Assembly: GCF_023159225.1 (NCBI RefSeq)
Contig: NC_063168.1
Location: 39,917,562-39,981,561, forward strand
DNA length: 64,000 nt
From: Perognathus longimembris pacificus
Taxonomy: Eukaryota; Chordata; Mammalia; Rodentia; Heteromyidae
Direction: 5' to 3'
In this document: positions 49,569-58,493 of the stretch, in pieces
How the letters are laid out: every line of letters begins with the position of its first letter
Position numbering within the stretch: the first letter of the stretch is position 1
Position numbers and translations under genes: made by a program
The notes under the pieces: model-generated
What the model was told of the DNA's origin: nothing
The model's input: the letters and a program-made list of their open reading frames with translations, nothing else
Databases searched by the model: none

Positions 49569-49800
49569 AAAAATGGCACATGCTTTATATTCAGATTCTA
49601 TTATAAAGATAAGAAAAAAAGTAAGCTATTTTTACAACCAACAGTAAATGTACCTGATCAAGTCATGATTTTTTTAATTTATTATGATCAAAGATACTAT
49701 TAAGGGGGAAAATTAAAAAGACAGAAACAATTCTCTTACTCAGAAACAATTTCCTTTAAAGTCTCAAAGTATAAGGTAGGAACTTGAAAACATTATTTCA

Positions 49801-50014
49801 GCTGGGAATATGGCCTAGTGGCAAGAGTGCTTGCCTCATATCCATGAAGCCCTGGGTTCGATTCCTCAGCACCACATATATAGAAAATGGCCAGAAGTGG
49901 TGCTGTGGCTCTATAGAGGCAGAGTGCTAGCCTTGAGCAAAAAGAAGCCAGGGACAGTGCTCAGGCCCTGAGTCCAGTCCTCAGGACTGGCAAACAAACA
50001 AACAAAAAAATCTC
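49801..50014 (+). mobile_element. IDL-Geo SINE
   Basis: Target duplications CATTATTTCA at 49791-49800 and 50015-50024. The Geo A-box region carries a replacement (GGCTCTATAGAGGCAG). Confidence 0.95.
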
Positions 50015-50405
50015 CATTATTTCAACTTGCTTTAGGTATGTTTGGTACTGTTGAATTTTCAGAGTGATGGGATATTTTCTGGCTTTCAGAGCAATTTTAG
50101 TTTAACACACTACTTACCCTAATAAGAGTCATTGTCAAAGTATGTTTTAGCAACAAAGGATAAAGAATCGCACAATAATGACACATTCCTCCCGATGTTG
50201 ATAAAGCAATGGCATATTTACATGACAGTATTAAATATGCTCTTACCATATTAGCTTTTCAAATCTGAAGTCCTTTCATAGGTCACTAACCAACTTTATA
50301 TAGTTCAAGTAGTTAATGTATCACACATTAAATGCACACAGGTTAGGCTGGATACTTTTGTGTATATATTCTCCAATATTTTGAACTATAAGATGTGTCA
50401 AAAAG

Positions 50406-50610
50406 GGCTGGGGATATGGCCTAGTGGCAAGAGTGCTTGCCTCCTTTACATGAGGCCCTGGGTTCAATTCCCCAGCACCACATATACAGAAAACGGCCAG
50501 AGGTGGCGCTGTGGATCAAGTGGCAGAGTGCTAGCCTTGAGCAAAAAGAAGCCAGGGACAGTGCTCAGGCCCTGAGTCCAAGCCCCAGGACTGGCCAAAA
50601 AAAAAAAAAA
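50406..50610 (+). mobile_element. IDL-Geo SINE, first of a second double insertion
   Basis: Preceded at 50391-50405 and followed at 50611-50625 by AGATGTGTCAAAAAG. Confidence 0.96.
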
Positions 50611-50625
50611 AGATGTGTCAAAAAG

Positions 50626-50836
50626 GGGGCTGGGGATATGGCCTAGTGGCAAGAGTGCTTGCCTCAAATACATGAGGCCCTGGGTTCGATTCCCCAGTAC
50701 CACATATACAGAAAACGGCCAGAAGTAGTGCTGGGGCTCAAGTGGCAGAGTGCTAGCCTTGAGCAAAAAGAAGCCAGGGACAGTGCTCAGGCCCTGAGTC
50801 CATGCCCCAGGACTGGCCAAAAAAAAAAAAAAAAAT
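50626..50836 (+). mobile_element. IDL-Geo SINE, second of the second double insertion
   Basis: Differs from its neighbour at several sites (CTCAAATACATG, GTAGTGCTGGGGCTC). The third target copy, GATGTGTCAAAAAG, is at 50837-50850. Confidence 0.96.
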
Positions 50837-50856
50837 GATGTGTCAAAAAGAAAAAA

Positions 50857-51028
50857 AAAGCTAATCACTGGTGGCTCATGCCTATAATCCTCATTACTCA
50901 GGAGGCAGAGATCTGAGGAGTGAGCTTCAAAGCCATTACAAGTAGAAAAATCCATAAGAGTGTTATCTCCAATTAATCACCAAAAGGCCAGGAATGAAGA
51001 AGTGGCTCAAGTGGTAGAGCTTACAATA
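50857..51028 (+). mobile_element. B1-like/Geo SINE, Geo truncated
   Basis: Abuts the preceding tandem pair and ends about 215 bases from the exon 2 donor. Head and linker are intact; Geo stops after AAGTGGTAGAGC. Confidence 0.87.
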
Positions 51029-51241
51029 TTAGCGCAGTTCTTTCTTTTCTGAATTATTTTGGCTATTAAGATTGACAGCTCTCCAACATAACTTGTTTAC
51101 AATATGGTCAGCTTGCTCTCATAGGACATATTTAAGTGATGCTGAGATGATCCTCAAACAGATGTAACAGGAACAGGGTAGATGACATTTAAAAAGCCAT
51201 AGAGCATCCTGGGCCCAGAGACAGGCAAGAAGGAGACTCAC

Positions 51242-51389
51242 CTGCTAGAGCCTTGATGCGGGACCGTTCAAAGAGCCGTGCAGAGCTGTTCTCATTGTCC
51301 CAGTCATCCACATCCCAGCGGTTGTTGACATCGCTGTACTGCTGTTGGATCTCAATGTTGTCGTAATCTGTGGCTACTGTGGTCGTCAT
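51242..51389 (-). CDS. SPTBN1: SPTBN1 exon 2, canonical start: residues 1-49 of beta-II spectrin
   Basis: The minus-strand frame reads [15 protein letters not shown] at its start and ends SRIKALA, which I recognise as the N-terminus of the long isoform of non-erythroid beta-II spectrin. Beta-II spectrin pairs with alpha-II spectrin to form the actin-linked submembrane skeleton. This segment is the short acidic leader just before the first calponin-homology domain of the actin-binding region; the domain itself is encoded by later exons outside the window. The coding part is 148 nt, that is 49 codons plus one base, so the donor is phase 1 and the next residue (Asp in the family) is completed by exon 3. 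The donor reads CAG|GTGAGT at 51242/51241. The start is supported by an in-frame TAA 39 nt upstream (51429-51431) and an A at -3. Ser36 in NENSSAR is a position reported as phosphorylated in the human protein. The reading beyond the donor is intron, not protein. Identification is from memory of the family, with very high similarity. Confidence 0.97.
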
Positions 51390-51436
51390 CTTGGTCTCTC
51401 TCAGCTGCTCTTCCTCATCAGCTCCTTCTTAGAGGT
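51390..51436 (-). other. SPTBN1: SPTBN1 exon 2, 5' untranslated part and splice acceptor
   Basis: On the minus strand the intron ends with a long pyrimidine run followed by CACAG, giving a clear acceptor at 51437/51436. A branch-point-like CACTAAA lies about 25 nt upstream (51461-51467). The exon therefore has 47 nt of leader before the ATG. The leader contains an in-frame stop (51429-51431) and a tiny upstream reading frame (51401-51418). The 5'-most non-coding exon of the long transcript is not in the window; it must lie beyond 64000. Confidence 0.88.
51401..51418 (-). other. Short upstream ORF (5 codons) in the SPTBN1 leader
   Basis: An ATG at 51418 in the exon 2 leader opens a five-codon frame (MRKSS) that stops at 51401, 11 nt before the spectrin start. 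It is out of frame with spectrin. The context (C at -3, A at +4) is weak, so leaky scanning is expected. The sequence is seen directly; any effect on translation is inference. Confidence 0.5.
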
Positions 51437-51557
51437 CTGTGAGGAAGAAAGGGGAAAACATTTAGTGTGTCAATTGTATCGAGTCTTCACCCAACCCCAC
51501 AGGATAAAAGTAATGAGAAACAAGAACAATTCAGGTTTACCCAGAACAAGTCTTTGG

Positions 51558-51706
51558 AATTTAAAGCTCATTTTCAACTTCAGCTCTGCCTCCTAGCAGG
51601 TGTGTGACCTTGGCCAAGCTACTCAGTATTTGAGCCTCAGTTTCCCCAACCATGAAAAAGAGAAGATACTTCACAGGTTGTTGAAAGGACTTAAGAGATA
51701 TGATGG
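51558..51706 (+). mobile_element. MIR element next to exon 2
   Basis: Well preserved core: GCAGGTGTGTGACCTTGGCC, AGCCTCAGTTTCCCC and CAGGTTGTTGAAAGGAC. It is interrupted at its end by a young IDL-Geo insertion. Confidence 0.82.
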
Positions 51707-51909
51707 GGGGCTGGGGATATAGCCTAGTGGCAAGAGTGCCTGCCTCGGATACCCGAGGCCCTAGGTTCGATTCCCCAGCACCACATATACAGAAAACGGC
51801 CAGAAGCGGCGCTGTGGCTCAAGTGGCAGAGTGCTAGCCTTGAGCGGGAAGAAGCCAGGGACAGTGCTTAGGCCCTGAGTCCAAGGCCCAGGACTGGCCA
51901 AAAAAAAAA
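51707..51909 (+). mobile_element. Young IDL-Geo SINE in intron 1 near the exon 2 acceptor
   Basis: Young-subfamily marks. Perfect target duplications AAGAGATATGATGG at 51693-51706 and 51910-51923. It lies about 270 bases upstream (gene sense) of the exon 2 acceptor. Confidence 0.96.
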
Positions 51910-51923
51910 AAGAGATATGATGG

Positions 51924-52737
51924 ATAGCCAACAAGTGGTTCTTCATCCATCTTAAAAGTTTTATGCGAGCTGCATCAACACTACTTGGGTCTTCTGAATG
52001 AACTCATTTATTTTCATTGGATGACACCACAAGAATCTTTCAGCTTCTCACTAATCAACTGTTATAGAAGACAACCAACAAACCATTCTTTCTATACAAC
52101 TCACTCACCATTAGAAAACAATGTCTAAGATTAAGATACAAAAGACTGGCACCACATATAGTGCCACATAGCATGTCTGCAGTTATTTATAATTATCATG
52201 AATCTCATGACCAACACCAACATCAACTCCTGAGGAACCCACCAAGAGTCAGTGTTTCCTGTGAACATAAGGACCTGGGCTTCACTCTTCGCCCACTGCT
52301 GTACCCTTGAGGAGAGATGCAATGTTTAGTTGTATATGTAGCTCCCCCCTTCAACAGAGCTATTATTCACTCACTGAACCCAAACATACTGAAGACTTAA
52401 TTCATACTCAGAAATGTTCCAGACATGGCCATCCATCATCAAACAGAGAAACGCTGAATGGAAGTAAAACCCGCACTACAGACAACCAACCTAACAATAC
52501 AAATGAATTTTAACACCTATATTAGCAGTATACTTGTGGAATTTCATAAAAATAAAATTACTGAAAACTAAATTAATAAATATATTCTACTGAATGGTCT
52601 AGGGAGGGATGGAAGGAGAAAGGGTGGTTGGGAGGGGAAGTACATAGTTACCTGCCATTTGACCTGGGAGATGTTTGATTTTCATAACTGTATCAATATC
52701 AAAGGCTTTTACAAAATTAAACCTTGGAGTGTTCTGC

Positions 52738-52740
<3 letters not shown>
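51924..52740. other. Intronic stretch without recognisable features
   Basis: About 800 bases of non-coding sequence. Confidence 0.4.

Positions 52741-52829
<89 letters not shown>
52741..52829 (+). repeat. Compound (TG)n-(GA)n microsatellite
   Basis: About 15 TG units followed directly by about 29 GA units, without interruption. A reading frame across it (52659-52841) is an artefact. Confidence 0.98.
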
Positions 52830-52832
<3 letters not shown>

Positions 52833-52933
52833 TATATATGATTAATCTCAAATTCTGAAAGTACAGAAGGTTCAATTTAATCCCTTAAGGTGAAATTCAA
52901 GCACAATGTACCTTCCCAAATAAGCTGGTTATT

Positions 52934-52952
52934 TGGTGCCACCTGCTGACCA
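52934..52952 (-). promoter_or_regulatory. Strong CTCF-motif match in intron 1
   Basis: The minus strand reads TGGTCAGCAGGTGGCACCA. Compared by eye with the 19-position CTCF consensus YGRCCASYAGRKGGCRSYR, 18 positions agree; only the fourth (T for C) differs. It lies about 1.5 kb upstream of exon 2 in single-copy sequence. Occupancy is not shown. Confidence 0.6.
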
Positions 52953-53341
52953 TACTGTGGCCTCTAGTGCAGTTAATAATACCAGTCTGTACTCCAGCTC
53001 CACTTCCTACCACCCTTGCTCTGGAATCACCCAACCTTCACCCTTTATCTGTCCCTACCTGTGACTGAATCTCTTCTTACAACTGACCTATCCCCAGTCA
53101 CCAACTACTTTCCCTAATTTTCTCAGTAAACGAGTGTTCATCCTTTGTTTCACCTTAATTGATGCATAATAACTGTACAAATTTAGTGTATAATATGAAC
53201 ACATGCAGAGAATTTAAGCACATTTTCCCAATGTGTTCTTAGTGATCTTCTTTTAAAACACAATGATTGTTCCTTAAAGTGGTCAATGGGAACCTACTTC
53301 TAGTTTGTGTACAAAAGAAACACTGATGCTATACAGTCTTG

Positions 53342-53343
<2 letters not shown>

Positions 53344-53385
<42 letters not shown>
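53344..53385 (+). repeat. (GT)n microsatellite
   Basis: About 20 GT units followed by TAGTGTAGTGTGTAGTGTG. Confidence 0.97.
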
Positions 53386-53387
<2 letters not shown>

Positions 53388-53410
53388 TGTAGTGTGTAGT
53401 GTGTGCTGTA

Positions 53411-53628
53411 GTGGGTCTTGGGTCTCAGGGTCAGGGCACTGTCCCTGAGCTTTTCTACTCAAGGCTATAGTGCTCTACCACTTGAGCCAGAGTTCCACTT
53501 TTGGCTTTTTGGCAGTTAACTGGAGATAAGTATCACCAACTTTCTGGCTCAGTGGATTCAAACCAATCCTCAGATCTCAGTCTCCTGAATAGCTAGGATC
53601 ACAGGCATGAGCCACTAGCACCTGGCCT
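53411..53628 (-). mobile_element. B1-like/Geo composite SINE
   Basis: Complete in reverse complement. Its Geo end abuts the GT microsatellite. Confidence 0.9.
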
Positions 53629-54494
53629 CGTTACTATTTTTATCCAACTGTTGCACTCAAGAGCTTAGAATTTGGATATCAAGAACTTTATCTTCCATCT
53701 CCTCCATCTATCCAAAGCCATTATCAAAAAGCTAAATTCCCCAGTTTTTCTCATTTTTAGGGCATTTTTCCAAGAGTATCTTTCTCCCCACCCCTCCCAG
53801 GGCCACTGTGAAAGGGTGCTTCCAACACTCAGTGGCAGGGAGAGAGAGTAGCCCAAGGGGAAGACCAGTCAGGAGACCAGGAAAGAGCTCACTGAATGGG
53901 GATCTCAGATGTCAGCATGCCACAAACATCAGCACCTCAACCCTCTTCAGCAAGGCGGTGCCAGCCACGAGCACCATTTACATCACACCTAGAGATGTTC
54001 CCAGGAGGTTATCTAAAACAGGTTACATTTTCCCAAGGTACTATCAATCATACCTCCCCAGAGCCTGTGAGGTCATCTGTACTTCTGAAATGGCTATGGG
54101 AAGACGAGCCCCACAGAAGGAAGGACAGCTTGGTCATCTTGGAAGTCTGCCAGGAGTTCTGCCATGGAGAGGACTATGTATGACTGGCACAGGACAGGAC
54201 ACTCTCCCTTCAGAGAGATAGCACTTCTCCTAGCAAGGGCCTGGGTTCGAAAATGTCTTGACCACCACAGAAGCAGCTCATTACACAACCCCAGAGTAAG
54301 GAAAAATCAGAACTGTCCTAGATGTGACATGAGTAATATCCAAGTTCTTTGTGACTAGGCTGTGTGTGAGCACATAAAAACAAGGAATATATGTGTGTAT
54401 GTGTGTGTGTGTATATATATATTTAATGCTCTTCTGCTCAGATCACCCTCCTTTAATCCCACGTCTTATCAAATGGAATTTTTCCAAGGGACAG
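53629..54494. other. Intronic stretch; overlapping frames but no gene
   Basis: Frames on both strands between 53808 and 54358 overlap extensively and match no protein I know. A TG/TA microsatellite lies at 54388-54422. Confidence 0.45.
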
Positions 54495-54508
54495 AAATTC
54501 TCAATATC

Positions 54509-54718
54509 AGGCTGGGAATATGGCCTAGTGGCAAAAGTGCTTGCCTCATATACATGAAGCCATAGGTTGGATTCCCAAGCACCACATATATAGAAAACGG
54601 CCAGAAGTGGCACTGTGGCTCAAGTGACAGAGTGCTAGCCTTGAGCAAAAGGAAGCCAGGGACAGTGCTCAGGCCCTGAGTCCAAGGCCCAGGACTGGAA
54701 AAAAATAAATAAATAAAT
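54509..54718 (+). mobile_element. IDL-Geo SINE
   Basis: Target duplications AAATTCTCAATATC at 54495-54508 and 54719-54732. Tail of AAAT repeats. Confidence 0.95.
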
Positions 54719-54849
54719 AAATTCTCAATATCTTATCATTTGTCTCAATAAGCAGACACTTATTTTATTTCTTCAAACCACTGGACCAAGACAGAAACAG
54801 ATAAGGAAACTACTATCCTAGACATACCAGGCAAAGAGATTCCTGGAAA

Positions 54850-54925
54850 ATGAAGGTATGGTTCAAGTGGTAGACTACCAGCCTTAAGTGGAAAAGGTTT
54901 AAAAATAAAGGCCAAAAATGGTCCT
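54850..54925 (+). mobile_element. Old Geo-type fragment
   Basis: TGGTTCAAGTGGTAGACTAC and CAGCCTTAAGTGG recall the start of the Geo monomer; the rest is lost. Confidence 0.5.
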
Positions 54926-55911
54926 GTAACTACAACATGTCCATGCCAGGCTTTAGAAATTTTCTGTTTACTTACTCTTACTGCCTAAAGTGCTACACAC
55001 AGGCCACAAAGGCACAGCTAAATCCATGGGTATTTATGTGTTTGAACAGGAGTTCATCCCCAAGCGTCTTTCCAGCGCCCTCTCCTGTTACCGTACAGAA
55101 TCTCCCCGGCTGACCACTCTATGCTGACCACTGCTCCCTAGAGCAGTGGACATTCTGCTCTCAACAGAACCACATTTAAACAACAGTATGCTAATGAATA
55201 TGAACACATCCTTAATAAGGTGCTTCTCCATACACTAGGAAAATTTAGCTTTTCTTTTTCAACCCAGTCTTTGTTCATGGTAAGTATTATTTTTATTAGT
55301 TCTTGTCTGAACCAGTCAGCTTTCACAGAGCAAAGCAACAAATAGAGCAAATAGACTTTTCATTAGCATGACATACATGAGCACATACATATGCACAAAC
55401 ACACACTTCTTTATTATTCAATCTTAATTAAGAACTGACATAAATTTAAATAAAATGAAGAATGTGGCCAACATTTACCAGTACTTTATGAGAAGGAAAA
55501 CCAGATGCTAACAATTACTTTGGCAGAATTCATAGACCTAACTCTTCTGCAAACACTTAAAAACCCTCCTACCTTACTTATAAAAGACTTGTACAAGAAT
55601 ATACTGGACTGTTTGCTATAGTGGGCTATCTTTAAAAAAAATTAAAAATAAATCCTGATCAAGACTTTGAAAGGCACTGGTTTTTGATGACAGCCGTGGG
55701 AGAGTTTTGCCTCAACCATGCAGCTGCCAAAAAGTGGGAAAGTCAAACCCTGTTTACCATGTGCCTGTGTAGGCATTCTACAAACCACGAGAAAAACCCC
55801 TGTGCTGATTCGCCTTGCTCACCTACTCAGTCTCATGGAGTTGGTGCTCCCAAAGGTCCCCAAACTGCCATTCTGTACATTCAGACTTCTTTGTGCACAT
55901 ACAATACACAT
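54926..55911. other. Intronic stretch without clear repeats
   Basis: About 1 kb of non-coding sequence. A weak CTCF-like match is at 55073-55091. Confidence 0.4.
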
Positions 55912-55921
55912 GAAAAGTCCC

Positions 55922-56137
55922 GGGCTGGGGATATGGCCTAGTGGCAAGAGTGCTTGCCCCATATACATGAGTCCCTGGGTTCAATTCCCCAGCACCACAT
56001 ATATAGAAAATGGCCAGAAGTGGCGCTGTGACTCAAGTGGCAGAGTGCTAGCCTTGAGCAAAAAGAAGCCAGGGACAGTGCTCAGGCCCTGAGTCCAAGC
56101 CCCAGGACTGGCCAAAAAAAAAAAAAAAAAAAAAAAA
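55922..56137 (+). mobile_element. IDL-Geo SINE
   Basis: Target duplications GAAAAGTCCC at 55912-55921 and 56138-56147. A-tail of about 24. Confidence 0.95.
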
Positions 56138-56384
56138 GAAAAGTCCCACATGGTACACAAAGCACTCCAATAAGCCAGAACCATAAACATATAATGTTCT
56201 TCATTCAGTCCATTCTTAAAACCATCAAGTTTGCTTGCAGTTTCACAGAAACCACTAGTATAAAAAGTATGAAACCACTGTACACACCACAGCCCCAAAA
56301 TCAGAGTACTGGACCATTTTCAGAGGAAGTGGTTCTCAGAGATCTATTTAAGGGAAGCCTTGTTAACAAAATTGGGGGGCTGAA

Positions 56385-56583
56385 CTAGGTGTCGATGGCT
56401 CACACTTATAGGGGGCTGAGATACAGAAAACGAATGTTTGAAGCCAGCCTGGGCAGAAAAGTCCCCAAGACTCCATCTCCAGTTAATCAGCAAAAAGGTG
56501 AGCTGGAGGTGTGGTTCAAGTGGTAGAGTATTGCCCAAGAAAGCATGAGCCCTGAGTTCAAACCACAAAACCACACACACAAA
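56385..56583 (+). mobile_element. B1-like/Geo composite SINE with CA tail
   Basis: Head shortened, linker CTCCAGTTAATCAGC, Geo diverged, tail CCACACACACAAAA. Confidence 0.82.
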
Positions 56584-57896
56584 AAATAAGCTGGGGGAAG
56601 AAAGACATCCTACAGATATACTAACTTTTTTCTGTTTTATTTATCAATTACCATGTATGTAAGTCTCCCACCATGATTATCAGATTTTCCTTCTACTTTT
56701 CTGAGTATATGTAATTACTACTTTATCTTCTTCACTGTTATTAGCATTGTGAAATATGTATCCCTATTAATACACAAATTCTATTTGGATTGATAGTTGT
56801 ATTTTTCTAGTATGTATGTTTCCATTCAAACCTTCTAAAGTCAACCAGCTAGATCAATTCATACAGCTCTGTCTTTATCATACTGTGAATTCAGAGCCAG
56901 AAGAACAAAATCTAATCTCTCCAAAATGCAACACTGAAGAGTCTAAACTCTAACACTGATTTTTTTTTATATGGGGTTAGTGCTTTTGGTCTCTTCAACA
57001 ACCTTTTGAGATAGCTACTATTGTTACCCCATCTCACCAATCAAAGGCTGAATTAATGAAAAGACTAAAAGGCTTTGCCAGTGATAGCCAGAAAGAGAAG
57101 GAGGCCGCCAAAAGGCTCTGAACCAAGTGTGAGTGACTTCAAAATTCGAGCTTTCAATGGACAACTTAGCCTTCCACTGAAGTAAAAACCCTTGTTAGTA
57201 ATAAGAAGAGTACCTAAAGAACTCAAGGCTCTGAACTAGATGATAAAGCTTTGCCAAAGTCTACTTACTGCCTTGTACACAGCTCCCCCAGCCAGCTCTC
57301 CTAGCAAACATATCTGGAAGATATGACATTGATCCCCCAAAAATTCATCTTGGAAGTAGAGTGAAAAGAACCTCCTTCTTATATAAGTACAGATACTCAT
57401 TGCATCTATGGTATAAAAATGCCATGGGTAGACAATTAGAGGAAAATATGTCCAAAAGACTAGAAGACACTAGCTACCCTAAAGAGAAAATTCAGCTCCT
57501 TTACGTAGATAAAGATAGTAAAGAAGGCCAAAGGAGGCAGGAAGATGAAGGGCATGTTGCTTTGTGCCAAAGAATTTAGAATTTCACATATCACGAGTCC
57601 CATTCATCATGTCTCTGATGTAAAATCTGCAATGGGTTACTATTCCCCTCGAACACTGATGTATGCACTCTGCAGAGCCAGTGCAGGGTTGGTTCTCTTC
57701 TCTGCACAGTAGCCAAAGAATAAAATGCCCATTATAAACCCTCTTTTCTGACATTCGGAGTTAACACTTCCCTGAAGCCACTGGGAAGTGGGGTATAGCT
57801 TTAGAAGTAAAAAAACTTGAGGATAAACTTTTTTAAACTGGGAAAATCCAGCTACACTCTAGTCTTTCAAGGAGCAAAATTATCCTTATTAGAGGT
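56584..57896. other. Intronic stretch; possible MIR relic
   Basis: Non-coding. About 56985-57100 resembles a reverse MIR fragment. Confidence 0.4.
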
Positions 57897-58141
57897 GTTT
57901 TTTTTTCTTTGTTAATAGTGAGGGGGCTTGAACTTAAGGCCTCAATGTTGTCTCTGAGCTTTTTTGCTCAAGGTTAGCACTCTACCACTTTGAGCCACAG
58001 CTCCACTTCCAGTTTTCAGGTGGATAACTGGAAATAAGAGTCTCATGCCCCTCCTGCCCAGGCTGGCTTTGAACTGGGATCCTCAGATCTCTGTCTCCTA
58101 AGTAGATAGGGTTACAGGCATAAGCCATCAGTACCTGGCTT
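57897..58141 (-). mobile_element. B1-like/Geo composite SINE
   Basis: Complete in reverse complement. Confidence 0.9.
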
Positions 58142-58227
58142 GAAATCATTTTAAAACAAACCACTAGTAGAAAATACACTGACCATAGTTACTAATTATA
58201 AAGCAGTCTACCAAAAAGATCTTGTTG

Positions 58228-58470
58228 CCTAGTATGGGTGCCTCACATCTGTAAATCCTAACTACTCAGCTGAGATCTGGATATCTCAGTTTGAAGCCAG
58301 CCTGGGCAGGAAAATCTATGACACTCTTATTATCTCCAAATAACTATAAAAAAGCTAGAAGTGGTAAAAAAAAAAAACAAAAAAAGCTCAAGTGGTAAAG
58401 TGTCAGCTTTGAGTTAACAAAAGGCCAAGGGACAGTGCCCAGGCTCTTAGTTGAAGCTCCTGTGCCAGTA
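58228..58470 (+). mobile_element. B1-like/Geo composite SINE with CA tail
   Basis: Head, linker and Geo, with an internal A-rich insertion at the linker/Geo junction. The tail becomes a CA microsatellite. Confidence 0.85.
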
Positions 58471-58493
58471 CACACACACACACACACACACAC
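58470..58493 (+). repeat. (CA)n microsatellite at a SINE tail
   Basis: About 12 CA units directly at the 3' end of the SINE. Confidence 0.95.

Larger units (their letters stand above)
24625..51241 (-). other. SPTBN1: SPTBN1 intron between exon 2 and the alternative first exon
   Basis: For the long transcript this is part of the intron downstream of exon 2. Its low-coordinate end also contains the internal promoter and leader of the short isoform. No other exon with homology to spectrin or any other protein is recognisable in it. Confidence 0.85.

Noticed and set aside
49187..49579. 130-codon minus-strand frame with an internal repeat
   Set aside because: Same cause: antisense reading of a SINE pair and its A-tails.
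50464..50955. 163-codon minus-strand frame with a repeated peptide
   Set aside because: It is the antisense open frame of two tandem IDL-Geo SINEs. The same peptide recurs at every antisense copy, so it is not a gene.
52659..52841. 60-codon frame with Cys-Val and Arg-Glu repeats
   Set aside because: Direct translation of the TG/GA microsatellite.
53808..54358. Cluster of overlapping frames on both strands (up to 137 codons)
   Set aside because: Four mutually overlapping frames, none with family resemblance and none with splice or promoter signals.
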